From Lingula anatina (taxonomy: Eukaryota; Brachiopoda; Lingulata; Lingulida; Lingulidae), in contig NW_019775803.1 of NCBI RefSeq assembly GCF_001039355.2, positions 63,533 through 127,532 on the forward strand: a stretch of 64,000 bases of DNA, read 5' to 3'. Positions 49,761-63,460 of this stretch are shown one piece after another. The notes below the pieces were generated by a model, which saw nothing but the letters and a program-made list of their open reading frames with translations, was not told where the DNA came from and searched no databases. How positions within the stretch are numbered: the first letter of the stretch is position 1; each line of letters starts with the position of its first letter. Both the position numbers and the translations under genes were made by a program.

Positions 49761-50751
49761 AGGAGTGAGGGAGAAAAAGAGAAGAGTGTCTCATAAAACA
49801 GAGAATCCGGTGGACATGAATATCGAAGTGCTTTGATATACTCAAGCCACTCAGCATAGGAAAGCCCTTTAGTAAACAGAGTGCAATGTTTTTCATCAAA
49901 TCTTTCATATCGGGATATATATTATTGTTTTATTATTGTATATTATGCAAGCCAATGTTGATACTTGGTAGTTTTAATCAGCATTTACATGTTAATCGAA
50001 CTTTAAAAAAAGACTATAAATGTCTTTAAATGTGTGTTAGTGCTGTCGCTCACTAAGGAAAAGTGTTTGCTCAAAGTTATGTAGTAGCAGAACAGTAGAA
50101 TTAGTTGTTGTAGGTTGTAGTAAAATTGTTATACGATAATCTAAGACCAAACATGGTTATAGTTAAAAGGTAAGAAAACGTACGGTGTTTCAAATATTTT
50201 CGCTCATTTCTATATCGTTGAAAAAGCTACTACTGTAATTATATCATGACCCGCTGTCTGACATGATAATGAGCTTTGAGTTATTTTTGCGTGGTGCTAA
50301 AAGAAAGAAATCACGCGCGTTATTTCAGCGAGTGCACCATATATGAATGGTGTTTATGTATGGTTAACTGAATGATGAGTAAACGTGGTGAACTTTCGGT
50401 CATTTTTTCTTCTGTATGTTAATTAAATTATCCACTTTGTTACTAAGATTATTATAGTTTGCTTTTCAAGCAAATAGATTCTGGGTTTTGATTGGTTTGT
50501 ATAAGTGGAAGTTACCATTTACTTTAAGATTCCACATAGAATAAAAATATATGAAATTCAAATGATAAAACGATTTGTTTCTAACTCCAATTTGCAGTCA
50601 AGATGTTTTAAGTTCTTGTTTATATGAATAATAACTTCTCAAAATTAATGCATATCACGTTGCAAAGAAGTCCCCTCAACCTTCAGACTACTGTAGTACT
50701 CCTTTGCAGTAGAGAAGACAGTTACACAAAATTTCTTTTCTGTTTTATATT

Positions 50752-50852
50752 CAGTGGCGGATTTAGGAACCCGAAACCCTCGCCAAGGGGGAGGGGGGTC
50801 GGCTTGGCATCTGCAGACCCGGAGGGGGCCCTAAAATATGGATCCGCCCCTG
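50752..50852. mobile_element. Short MITE, CAG(G/T)GGCGGAT family
   Basis: Begins cagtggcggatttagg and ends ggatccgcccctg, matching the ends of the element at 15893-16174 but with only about 100 bp in total. Confidence 0.75.
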
Positions 50853-53800
50853 ATATTGCTAGAAAAAGTGCGTGAACAAAACGCAAGGCTTCTTTGCTTG
50901 AGTATGTGCAATATTACTTAATATCCGTTAGAGCTCATTGTCAGCCTAACAAAATAAATATGATTTGCACTTTTATAAGTCGAAACTTTTAAGAGCCAAT
51001 ACAAATACTCTTTGTTATAAGCAATCTCTTTAATTTCAGATGTGCGTGTATCCATGTTCATTTGTCATTAGGAATCTGGAAAAAAATTGGGTTATTACAC
51101 ATTCGCATTTACTTCTCCGGACATTTATTGTCAACAAAATCTCTAAAAACAATCTCCTAAAATCCCGATTGCAACAGAGGGGATCAACCATTTTTCGTGC
51201 AGATGGCGCTATAGTACGGTCCGGGTTGTCAAACATGGTAAAAACTACTCAGATGTAAGTGCTGGACCATAGAAAGGGTAGGCAGTGACCGACATAATGT
51301 TGTTTCATTTAGGGGTGGGTTAGGATCTGGTATTTATTTCCATCTGTTGTTAATTCGGCATTTATTTCAAATATGTTTAACACATGTGGGTTTTAATCAT
51401 GGTAAATTGTAAATTTAATGTCACCTGTCAGGTAATGGGAGTTGTTGAATTGAAAAAAGGGGCTAATTTCATCCTGCCTCGTCCCCCTATGAATCTAGTT
51501 GAACTTACCTTCTAGAAAGAGATGTCACTTCTTCAGTTCAGAGTGACCAGGGAGTGGATGCAAGGTGGCCTTGATACTAAGTATACGAATATTTCAAATT
51601 CAACCGATTTGGTAGAACCTTTTGCGATATTAATGTCAGATATTGGATGGTAACGTACACGTAAATGTAGTTGTTGTTCTCTTTTTTAGAAGTATGTAGA
51701 TGCCTGCATGTTTTTAGGAAATTTTCGGTAAGCTTATGGTCACTCCCAGTAATTTCTCGTTCGTAGGACTGTGTTTCTTCAATCACTTTCTCTTTTCTTC
51801 ACTTCCAGTGAAAAGTTGCAGTTTCGATCCATTTAAAATATTTTGAAATCTGTTGGTGGAAACATAAGATGCAGTAAAATAGTCAAGAACGGGAAAATGC
51901 TGTTGAATGGCCACTGAAATCATAGCTGCCGCCATGTGCTTATTCAATTAAGGGTTGGTGCTTGAATTAAACAACACGTGGGGTATTGTCATAATTTTTG
52001 GCACAATTCACATGAAATGTTATAATATTTCAATTCATTAAGATATTAGAACTGAGTTATAGGTGGCCCGTTTTCTGTGATAAGGTCAATCCTTAAAGGC
52101 ATACCTGTAGAGGGCGAATTAATGTGGGGAATATATTTCCATCGTGCTTTGATTGCTCTTTTGATACGTTTCTAACTGACGACCAATGTCAATACCACCC
52201 TGTTGATTCAAAACGCTCTGTAAAAGGGGTTTAACATTATTCTTAATTTATCTGAAATCACGATTTTTGAAACACTTTACAAAATAATATTGGCAATTTG
52301 AATCGTGGCATATGTAGGGCTGTACGGTCATAAATAACGTAGCTTAATATTTTGATTAAGAAATCTACTGGTATGCCTTTAAAGATGTTGAATCATGGTT
52401 TCTTAGTGGACCTCCGTGGCATTTATTAAATGGTGCCATTTGAGATATTATTCTGCAAGACAGCAAGGGGCAACTTACGTTCAGAATAAAAATGTGAAAA
52501 ATTGAAATACCGTCTTGCTCGTCCCGAAATCGTTTAAGACCCCATTTGATTGGCGTATCCTAAATCAAAAACAAGCACACAAAGAAGCAACTTGAAAAGT
52601 CATCATGAAGTTGCAAAGTTTCCTTAAATATTCATGAAAAAATTTGTGCCTGTAGTTTTAAAATTTCTAGCCTCAATCTAGATATTCAATGAATGAGAAG
52701 TTGACAAAATTACCTAAAGTGCTTAATTTTTACCAATGTCCATTCTAATTTCAAACTTACGAATATTCTATTTGCCAATTTTACCCAGGCATATAAAAAA
52801 ACTTCAAATTTTGAGTTCACGTTAGACCTTTGTTTTAACTTTTCTTAGAAATTCCATCGTTTTCTCTTCGACCAAAGCAATTTAGATCGTTAAGAAAATT
52901 AGCCCGATTTCGAGTTCAAAATTTCTAGATTTTCCGGCACATATGAAATTCAGTACGAGTGACCCAAAATATCTTTGCTATGTAAAGATCTAACGCTTAT
53001 ATCGTGCCTAATATAACGATTTTTATACTTTAACTACTCAAATAAAAAAAGGCATCTCATATGTTTCAATTTGAATTTTTGCTGTCTTGTCGAATAAAAT
53101 ATAATTTCACGGAACACAATATGCCGTTTTGTTTTGCAATTGAAGTGTTTGTTTTCATATTTTTTATCTCTGTTTGTTCAACTTTCCTGAACTGTAAAAG
53201 CCAACTTGTCGAATAAAAAGCTACAAAAACCCATTTTCCTCTCTATGAAGTACATGTTGTTGATAGAATGTTACGGTACGTAAGGTTTCATTGAATAATA
53301 CAATTGTCAAATTTGACATCTATTTGTTAAGTAAAGATGAAGGGACTAGTCATGCGATTAAAAGGTGTACCATTTTCCAAAATCTTCTGTTCTTTGACAT
53401 TTTCCTGGAATCAGAAACTTTCATACTATCGACCAGTGAATGCAAAAATGGTTTATTGGCTCGCATTTTCGGCTCATTAAAGTGCAGAAGTCGCAAAACA
53501 TTTGTTACTATATTTTGATGAATGAAAAATGAAGTAATATAATTCGTATGAGTAATAATATGAGTAATATCATGATCTGTCCCTTTATCTTTTTTACGCA
53601 GATTTGGTACTTGATGGCTGTATATGTTGCATATGGTTTTTCAGTAATGTTTGTGTAATGGAAATTTTCAAATTTTCTAATCCACATTGCATTCTAATGT
53701 AACTTTTTATAATATATTCAATCACTGTCAAATGCTCAGAAAGACTTATGACAATTTTGGACAAAATCTGGGAGAGCAGTTCTGTTTTTCTGCCAGTCAT

Positions 53801-54489
53801 CAACTACCGTTTATTTGAAACATCGCATTATACATATATTACAAATATACTGTTTACTGAAGTGATCTTTATTATATCTTATCGTTAAAAAGATAGAAAA
53901 AAACACTGGCGGCTCTTGAATATTTTTAAGGGGTAACAATACGAAACTCTTGGCCATTTGTAGCATTGAAGGGATTTGATTGTGCGAATTGAGAGTGGGT
54001 ATCTTTCAAATTTTTTAAAAATTTTCTTATTATAATTTTGAGGGAGGGATATAAGATCCGTCTTTGTTTTTTAAAGGACAATATTGTAAAAATGTAATTG
54101 CTTTCTAAATACTTTGTTCATAATGCTTAAGATCAAATTTAAGACAAGGTGATACTTGTAATTTATTTTGTCCAATTGTATAAATATAAAGGTTGTATTT
54201 TCATAAGTTTGAGTGAAATGTTATGCAGATATCAATTCTCTTTTTCTTGCAAACTCGAATATTCACAATTTGTGGTGATTAATATCTTTTTGTAGTTTTG
54301 TAAATATTATATACAAATAGAAATTTGTTTTTCTGTTAATAAAATCTTTCCTAACATACACAATATATCTTTGTGTTTTTATTTAGCTTCCTTATGGGCG
54401 AGTTCCATTCGGTTCGGGTACTTTCGGTAATTGGTATAAATTTGACTACAAGGAGTATAAGAATTTCCGGTTGGTTACTATAAAAGAAA

Positions 54490-54745
54490 AGTCTACCAGG
54501 GGTGGGTGGGTGGGAACACTTAGAGGAGTGGACAGCACGCGAGACTCGGACACAGCAACACCAGGTTCAAAACCTGGCGCTTCTGGGTCCCAGCAAATTA
54601 CCTTTTGCCAAAAAAATCCAAATAATAAGATTAAACTGCTACATTTTGGACTCACGATCGCAATATTGCAAGTTGAGTCGGTGGCTCAATAGGTAAGGCG
54701 TCGAACGCGGAAGCGCGGGTTCCCGAGTTCGAGTCGAGCTGTGGA
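54490..54745 (+). repeat. tRNA-like / SINE-like fragment
   Basis: At 54682-54694 tggctcaataggt resembles a tRNA A box, and gagttcgagtc at 54725-54735 a B box, at tRNA-like distance. The acceptor and T stems do not pair properly, so it is not a functional tRNA. A B-box-like palindrome around ccaggttcaaaacctgg lies at about 54563. Likely a tRNA-derived SINE remnant. Confidence 0.35.
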
Positions 54746-55394
54746 AAATATAGAACAAGTGAAATACAAGAATATTTATTTTAATTTTTGAAACAAAATA
54801 TAACATATACAGTTCCTATTGCCAGAGAAAGTTTAAGCAAATAAAAAAAGATTTTTCTCAAGTACAAATGGTTTTGTAACATGATGCAGTTTAAAACTCC
54901 AGGCCAAGTTAAAAAATGCCAAAGATAATTATGCATTTTGAAAATTGCAGCTGAAATGATTTTCTGCTTTGACTAATATATAAAAGGTCAGGAATATATA
55001 ATGATCCGCCAAAAAACTTTTAAAATTTTGACCAGAACCAACAGACAAACTGAATATAAAATATTGAATACTGAAATCCAAATCAAATTATAATTTGGAA
55101 TTTTCGTTGAAAGTGTTTATGTCATTTCTTTGATGAAAATTTTGTCCAAATTAAGCGATGAGAAAAATATCCAAAATTCAAAATTCAAAATGCATATGAT
55201 CTCATTTCCGTGTTTCCCAGACAAGCACACCTTGTTCTGCATGTATGTCGTTTTGATGGCAATCCCAAAAGTAAGATTCGTTATTTTGCTCATTGATTAA
55301 TGTAGCTCATGATATGCATCATTTTGTTTTCACATTAAATCCTAGAATAGGTACTTGATAGGACAATATTGCATGAAACTAAAATTTTTAACAG

Positions 55395-56535
55395 TGTGCC
55401 AATCTGGTACGACAAGGACATGGTCAGTTTACAAGATTATCAAAGTCAAAGCCATTTATATTATACAAATAAAACTGTTACGCAAAAATCCTTTTACTTG
55501 GAAAAACTTCACACATTCATTCAGACAGTGCTAACAGACTCACCTTGGTTTGCGGTTTTCTCTGAGCAGCAGACAATTAGCCCCAAAATAAAATTTAGTA
55601 AGTACTGCTAGTATTTTCAGACATAGAAAACTAGCTGTGAAATTCTGTTCAAGTTGGCGAGTCGAAAATTTCAAACTAATGAATGTAAACATTGTGATAG
55701 GATTTAGATTTCTGTGCATTTGATTAAAGATACAAGGTACTATCATAAAATTTGTAGAAGTTAGAAAAAGTTTGTAAAGGTTTATTTTGTAAAAGTACTA
55801 TTAACTCGTTTCTCGTCTCCTTTGGAAAAGTTGGTCGCCAAAATGCCATCGACTCGTTAACCAAATATTCTATTTGTTTTCAACGCATAAGAAATTAATT
55901 TGATTTTGAGAAAGAATTTTCAAACGTCAAAGGTTCTTACTGCAAAAACAAATGATGATTTTGAGATAAATCAAAATATCCCGACCCTGGTTTCATTTTC
56001 CTAAAGCAAAAATGTAGTACCCTTCCAGCATTAAAAATAAGGGCCTGTCAGAAACTGATCAGAAACACAAAATCAAAACACCGAAAACCAAAGCAAGTTT
56101 ATTCTTAGCATGCATCACAATCGTATATTTGTCTGTAAGTGTGAGCAATTCTGCAAAAATGTTGGTACGTGTCAGCTTCTCAATACTAATTTTTGAAGAT
56201 TTTTTTAGAACAAGTCAACAAGTAATTAAGTTTATGAAAATTTACACCTCATTCTCTCCTTCAACAAAACGCACAAAATTTGCATCTCGGAAATTGGACG
56301 TTTGATGGGGTTGCGACAACGTATTTTTCTTCCCAAACATCAACTTTACCAAAATGTTTATATTTTATATTATATTTAAAAACACCTCTACAAATGCAGA
56401 ACTAAGTGCATTATTGCAGATTTGCGCACACACAGCATTCTTAGGTCAGACAAAAATTTGATGACTTCTGAAACGAGCGGGACCAACAATACTTTTGAGG
56501 AAATAAATTTCTCGCGCTCATTCTTTTCGAGTGAT
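55395..56535 (+). CDS. Two exon-like segments of an unrecognised gene, phases compatible
   Basis: Segment 1, 55395-55597, is bounded by tttttaacag and the strong donor gtaagtac. It encodes 67 residues from VPIWYDKDMVSLQDYQSQSH, including YLEKLHTFIQTVLTDSPWFA and ending SPKIKF. Segment 2, 56420-56535, follows tattgcag and ends at gtgagtga; it encodes LRTHSILRSDKN through FSRSFFSSD. One base over in the first fits the two needed by the second, so the frame continues. Sequence complexity and splice sites favour real coding DNA. I do not recognise the family and find no start or end; chance is possible in AT-rich DNA. Confidence 0.35.
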
Positions 56536-57139
56536 GTGAGTGAATTTTTTATGAAAAGACTGATATTAACTTTGGTTTGGCAGATGGGATTTTTTTCTGA
56601 AAAGATTGGCCCTAAAATTTAACTACTATTTAAACACCACATGTTTATAAAGCAAAAAATATATAATTTCAATCATCCAACCCTGTCCACAAAAAGTCGA
56701 CGCTTGTAAACCAGTCATCAATTTTGTCTGGCCTGATCTTCAAATAGATTTTGATGTTAAAAAGATAATTATCAAATAAGAACTCCAAAAGTATCACTTC
56801 TAGGCTTTTCAAAAACTGATTTTAACCGCTCCAGCCCAAAATGTATTAAACATTAAAGTAAAAAATACCACGAACGGTAGGAGTTCTATACAATGAATAG
56901 GTACCACATGTATCTACTCTAGTATTTATACCAGCAAAATGCAGGGTTGACGTTTGGCACACATAAAGCATCAATTTCTTTAATTTTTTCATGGTATTCA
57001 CACGTTTCATTAATCAAATGCGTTACTTTGTATTTCATTTGACTCTCCCTTTTTTCTAAAATATTACAACCCAAAGTAAATGCTGTATCAAATGACAAAA
57101 ATTGATATTAAATTCCATATTAAATGTCAACCCTGCAAA

Positions 57140-58354
57140 TTATCTGGAAGACAAACTTCGACAAGCAGTACATTCTTCACTATCGAACACGAATGTGTTT
57201 TCTTTGGCTGAGGACGCATCCAATCTCCAATCTTTTTGAAGTCGGTAGTTAACGGTTACTGAAATTAAAAGTAAGAAGAGTTTAAAAAAAAGATATTATA
57301 CATTTGAAAAAAGGATGTGGTTTACAAAAAAATTAACAACATCTAAGGGAAAATATTTTACTGGCAGTACCTTTTCACCGTCAAATCTGGGGGAAAAGGG
57401 GCACAAGGATGAAATAATTTGTCTTGCTTCTCCGAGTATATAAAACAGTAGAAAACAGCAATTTTCAATTTTTATGGCAAAGGTTTGAGTTTTTTGCTTT
57501 TTCTATATTCGTTCTTTTTTTTTTTTTTTTTTTTTTTTGGGGGGGGGGGGAGGGGGACGTTGAGTAGTATTACATACGCGATATACTTAAGGTAGACCTT
57601 CTTCAATCAAATTCTTCACACACGGATTTTAACACAGACTGTTATATCATGTTACAGATGATATCATGTGTAAATATAATCACGAGTATCGCAGTCTTGG
57701 AAGTGACTTGTATCTACTCATTAACAAGCAAATATTAAGTTGCTTTCTTTCTTGGTAATTCTAATTCTAATTCTGTAGGTAACGTTCGTTGACAGTTAAC
57801 GTAAATAATCATGATATTTCCAATACTTAAAAAGATGCAAAGTGCCGTCGTCAGAATTTAAAAATGTGTGAATAAGAAGCTACCAATGTAGGTTAACGTA
57901 CATGTACCTGCCTGTTCCTTGTACATTATGTAAGACGTAAGACGCATTCAGAAAAGGCCCTTTTTCCTTTTACAGCAAATTCGTTCACTCTGAAAAAGAA
58001 ACAAATAATAATATAAATATAAATAATAATAATAATTTAAACTCCAAACTGACTATGAATCTTGAGTGAAAGAATCATACGCACCAGCCAAATACAAGCA
58101 AGCAGGTAAAACTGCGTATATTGCTAATGATAAAAATGCACCATTCTGGACAAATACTGTCAACGCTAAATAAGCAATGTTACATAGGCATATGTTACAT
58201 CATCTATGCAGTACTCACTACAAACTGTTGCCGTTTTCAGCGCCAAATTTTCAACCCACATGTGGAAAATGTAGCAACGTGGCATGAGACATCTTCCTCT
58301 TCCATCTTCTACTGACCTTGGTTCTACCTGAACACCTGTCACCAAAATGCTCAC
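57140..58354 (-). CDS. Two exon-like segments on the - strand ending in a stop, unrecognised
   Basis: Segment 58354-58219 is bounded by gcaaatcag and the donor gtgagtac; it encodes VSILVTGVQVEPRSVEDGRG and then CLMPRCYIFHMWVENLALKT. The last segment, 57258-57140, follows taatttcag and reads TVNYRLQKDWRLDASSAKEN, then DSEECTACRSLSSR and TAA. The phases agree (one base over, two needed). A possible 28-nt exon at 58498-58471 could precede it if the acceptor at 58350 is used. No start was found before RAB18 at 60.86 kb on the same strand. The 57140-57258 stretch is also open on the + strand, which weakens the case. Confidence 0.3.
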
Positions 58355-58498
58355 CTGATTTGCATAACAAAATATAGTTCACCTATTCTCCTTTTGGGAG
58401 CCTCGATTTAGATCTTAGTCTTTCTCTCACAGTACATATGATACGAATCACAAGTCTATTGAATTCTCACCGAGAAAAGTCGTTCAGATTAGCTGAAA

Positions 58499-60523
58499 CT
58501 GCAATCATAGTGTCGAATACCCGACATATTAAGAGTTTAGCAATAATTCTTTTTGGTCGCATGAATAAAATCAATGGGACTCAATGGGATTGAGTCACAA
58601 AAATACAAGGTGAAAAAAGTTAGATTTTTTTAATGTTACATAGATAATTCAACTGAGTTATTAATAAGAAAACAAAAAGTTTGGATCTACTAGTAGTTAG
58701 TACACAGTGAGCATCAAACACTAACATCAAACAGGCTTAGTTTAGAAAAAAAACTTTGACTCGATGAATGTTTTTAGTATCATTAGTTAAAGTGGTCCAA
58801 ATATGTATCAAGCACTTCTGCTGTAGGCCCATCATCATTTTAAGTTGACTTTGCAAAGTGGGTTAAATAATTTAAACCAAGCTTTGCTCAAGAACTTAAG
58901 ATTTTTTCTAAAACAGGCTGTTGTCGAAATGGGTTGTACGAAATCAGTCTACTTAACTTGAATGGAATCAAGACTCGATCTACTCAGAAGCTGACCAAGA
59001 ACTCTGAAGTGCATATAGTATTTTTCAGGTTACTGTTTGTAGCAACTGAAAATCTTTATTTTCACTAGGATGAAAAATGCACAAATTTATCATCAACTAA
59101 TAACGCAAACACGAGTGGCCTACCCTGACAAAAAAATAAATAAATAAATAAAAATAAATAAACCATATGCGATTGCTAACCTTTGTACATAATGAACAAA
59201 AAGATGAAATTCTCATCTCAATATATGCATAATATAAATATAAGGCAATTTTCTTTGTATAAGAAATAACTAAATGAATATAAACATGTTATTACCTAAG
59301 AAACATTTCATGAAAATCTACAGCCTAAATTTGACCTGAAAGTATTGAATAAATATCAACATTTCTACTTTCCCTATTTGAAAGACACCTAACATGAACA
59401 TTTCCAGTCTGAGTTTAACTTCCCACTTTTATCATTTTACTGAATAAAAAGTACCAATAATGTTAACATTTTCAACTTCCCAAGTACACATAACATGAAC
59501 ATTTTTAATCTAAATTCAAATTACACAGCTTTTTTGCTTTACTCTTTCAAATGAAAATCTTAAAACTTTTGCCATTAAGAGAACAAATTTGTAAGAGAAA
59601 CCATGCTATGTCTTAAAATGTGACAATTAGGCCTGACAATATTGACAAGTTGGTTAAGGAGTGGTTTCTCTCTGTTAGTGGGGTCAGCGGACACATTTTA
59701 TTTTTTAAATAATATATAACGTCTTCTTCTTTTCATTTTTTGGAGGAGCGGGTGGGGGGGGGTGGGGGTGGGGGAAGAAATTGTTAAAACAACAGCATTA
59801 AGATTTTTTATGTGGCCAGCTTTAATTTTCTGAAAATCAACAAACCAACACCCAATGCATTTTTTACATTAAAAAATGAAATTTAAAATCCCCCCCCCCC
59901 CAAAAAAAAAAAAAAAAAACAGGGACAGGCATTCTTGTAAACCAACTTATCAATTTTATTTGGCCTGTTCACTGCAAGTTAACAGCTTGTTAATTCATTG
60001 CTTATCCTAACCTTCTTAACTGGCAATAAAATAAATATGGTTGTTGTACTGTAAATAAATAAAATACTAAAGGCAAAACAGTAATGGAATTAACAAAATC
60101 TATAACTGCTTTATTATGTCAATCAGCATATGTGGTTAAATTATTTATACATTGTTCAACAAAGAACAAGCAGGCCCAGATTTCAAGACCTTTTTCATGT
60201 TTCTAAAAAGATAAATAAAACTTGAAGAAGCTGCATTTAAACATGCAACAAGGAAGTTTTATAAGCATAGCTGTGTCATCAAAATGAATTTGACTCGTGT
60301 TTATATGCATATATAGCATCAATGGGAATGCGTCCTTTCACGATCAGTTGACTACCTTTAACACTGTGTATCTGTACAAACATGATTTTGATCCTGCTAC
60401 TAATGACTTGAAAAACAGAAGTGATACAGTCTGTTCTTTAATTATTCACTTAGCTAAGCTTCGTTTTTTTATGTATTTTATCAGTGGTTTTGAATGTGAA
60501 AGAGAAAGATTGTGACTGTTAAT

Positions 60524-60563
<40 letters not shown>

Positions 60564-60607
60564 GAGAGAGAGAGAGAGAGACAGGAGAGAGAATGAGAAT
60601 GTAACAA

Positions 60608-60643
<36 letters not shown>

Positions 60644-60858
60644 AGGGACTGTACTGGCTACAATCAATGTACTAGCACATACTAGCATCATTATTTTATC
60701 ACTGTAATCACACGCCTTATAATTCTAGCTGCATATTGTGTTAGGTGTGACACACAGTCCTGGTTGAGATAAAAACACATCTTGATCACACAATCATGTA
60801 GTATTTCACATCACATGTTGTTGGTCCAGTCCTCAGAAGACTATTTAAACATATCAGT
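58499..60858. other. Region 3' of RAB18 without an identified gene
   Basis: AT-rich, with a (TAAA)n-like tract near 59138, homopolymers near 59750 and 59890, and the (GT)n(GA)n tract. It probably includes the RAB18 3' UTR; an AATAAA on the - strand lies near 60111. Confidence 0.5.
60524..60645. repeat. (GT)n(GA)n compound microsatellite
   Basis: Just 3' of RAB18, probably in or near its 3' UTR; same motif order as at 40259 and 49440. Confidence 0.95.
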
Positions 60859-62215
60859 TTACAAGACACAGTAACAAGACTGTTGTGCATCAGTGATTCC
60901 TTTCCCTAACGACAGGCCAGATTGTTGATCTGCCTCCCACAGGCCAGGAGTCTGGATAATCTGAAATAACATTAAAAGAGTGGATTATCTTTTAGTTTGC
61001 CCATGGTGCCAAGGATTTCTATTTACTATTATATTGGTTCAGTCATAACAATTACTTATTTTGGAACTGCTACACAACAATTTTGAAATTTCTTTTGACA
61101 GGAGCGAAATGTAGCGGTAACAATTTCATAAATAATTTTGTTCCAAAATAAGTGATTATTATCAATTAAATATGTGTAAAAAGAACAGATTAGTTGAGGT
61201 ATAGAACAGGCACTGGCAGCACCTGCAATTATCTCAGACTGAACTGATAAAACTAGCCCATAGATGAGTGCTTCAACCCCCTTTCCCCTCAACTTTCCTG
61301 ACAACTGTTTCCCTTAAAAAAATAAATTAACAAAATTTGTACACATTAAATATCCCATTATAATTTTTCAGTTCATTAGTTCAAAATTAGTAAAGAAAAC
61401 ACAGAGATTTAAATCTTCAGTAAAAACATATATCAGTAACTATAATTGGAACAAAACAAATTACAGAATAATTTCTATTCATGATTCATATTAAATTTGT
61501 TAAATAAAGAAGGACAGGTTGAGTCTGCCACTCTGATTTCAAATCAAAATACCACCCTACCCAATACCCCCCTTCTTGTTCCTGAGGTCAGTTTATGATT
61601 CACATCTCCCCTTTTTTGAGGGCCCTTATGGTCTAGGTCCTACCTTTTCTACTAATTCTTCAAATGCACATTGTACACCTTCTTTTGTCTTTGCGCTGGC
61701 TTCAATAAAAAGTGTTCTGTGTTTCCTGGCAAATTTTAAGCCTTCTTCCCTGCTAATTTCTCGTCCTTCCTTAAATAGGAAATAATTAAGAAATAACAAA
61801 AATAGTAAAGTTACACGCTTATGTATTTACAGTAACTACTAGTAGTATCCTATTCTTGTATAAAATAAATTATAATAGTATTTACAGTATATATAGTATC
61901 ATCACTATCTTTAAACATCAATAATATATAAATATTATATTATGTACATTGAGCAAAAAATATAAATACTCTTCAATAAAGAGTGTCTATGATAACACTT
62001 CGTACATAATTAAAGCAATATATAAGAAATATGGATAATGATGCAAAACAATTCTTTAATACAATCATAGTTTAACATTTCCCATTTTACTTACCTTGTC
62101 AATCTTATTTCCTACCACCATTTTTATTAAATCATGCTTTGTAGCAAAAGTTTCTAATTCACTCAACCAGTTATCTAACCTCTGGAAAGTCTGTTTGTTG
62201 GCAACATCATACACT

Positions 62216-62257
<42 letters not shown>

Positions 62258-63404
62258 TACAACATTTTTAAGAACATTTTTCTATGCATCTATCTTTTAG
62301 CTCTTTTTGTCTCTTACTACCAGGATTATACCATTCTACCCATGATATCCTTATTTGATATCCAACAACTCTAAGACCCTTTCGGTTTATGTGGATTGGC
62401 CCAACTTTGCAGGGACTCTCACAATCAGCTTAACTGAATGACATGCCTCCTCTCATTTCCAACGCACTTAGAATGGGTTCCCACTGGTTTAGATCGATCC
62501 ATCTGGATCGACCCAACTCCATGGGGGTTCACGCTAAATTGCTGTTAGCTTCCGAGAGCCGAGTGGGCACAAAAGTTAATTACCCCCTTACAGATTTTAG
62601 TAGGCGGGACAGAAATTTAAGCCGGTAAGCTGACAGCAATCTAGTGAGACTCCCCAGGGAGATAGATCGATCTAAATATCTGTGGGAATGGTCTCAAACT
62701 GATTTCATGCATGGAGAGTCCCTGCAGAGTTGGATCAATCTATGTAGGCAGATGGTGTCTGTGGGAATGGAGTCCCTGAATTTCCATGCAAATACCTAAT
62801 ATAACCCCCTGTGCTCCTCTGTAGTAGCTGGGTGTCAGGGTCCTAAACCTCTCCTGGCCTGCAGTATCCTGGATAGAAATTACAGTGATAAACTACATGA
62901 TAAATTGTGTAACAACATTTGACCAGTGATCTACTATAATAAGTAACAGCATCATTTCTTTGTCAGTGCAACTTTTCACAGATTCCTTATTGATGTCAAA
63001 ATATACAGGGGACAACATGGTTACATCCCACTATGCAACATGGTGATATGGCAAGCAATCTCTTTATATTTTTAGGTGCAAAATGGTTTTACTGTGGTAA
63101 GATGAAGTATTGTAACAGTTGTTGTTTGACTTTCAACACTGAAATAACTTTTCTTTTTTTCAAATTAGGAAGAAAATGAACTCCTTTACATTTTATCTCT
63201 TTTGAGCAGTTTTACTATTTACTGGTACATAACATCCTATTTTCGTTTGAAGATAATTATTATTTTCATTACTAGTACTCACCCAAATAGCTAATTTTGC
63301 TTTATTTCCATCTACTGACAATGTCTTCACTTTGAAGTCAACACCTAAAAACAATTTATTATTATAATTAAAACTTTAAAATCCATGTAATCTTCGCTCA
63401 CAAG

Positions 63405-63460
<56 letters not shown>

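Larger units (their letters stand above)
48900..55394. other. Long AT-rich region without an identified gene
   Basis: Contains the purine-rich tract, a short MITE and a tRNA-like fragment. A 66-codon open segment at 51040-51237 is flanked by an acceptor-like taatttcag and a donor-like gtaaaa but is unrecognised. An AATAAA at 54339 may mark a 3' end. Nothing else can be supported. Confidence 0.5.

Noticed and set aside
49375-49908. 177-residue open frame on - over the (GT)n/(GA)n tract
   Set aside because: It translates a microsatellite (runs of SLSLS and HTHTH); no complex sequence.
54671-54745. tRNA gene
   Set aside because: A and B boxes are present but the acceptor and T stems do not pair; better explained as a SINE remnant.
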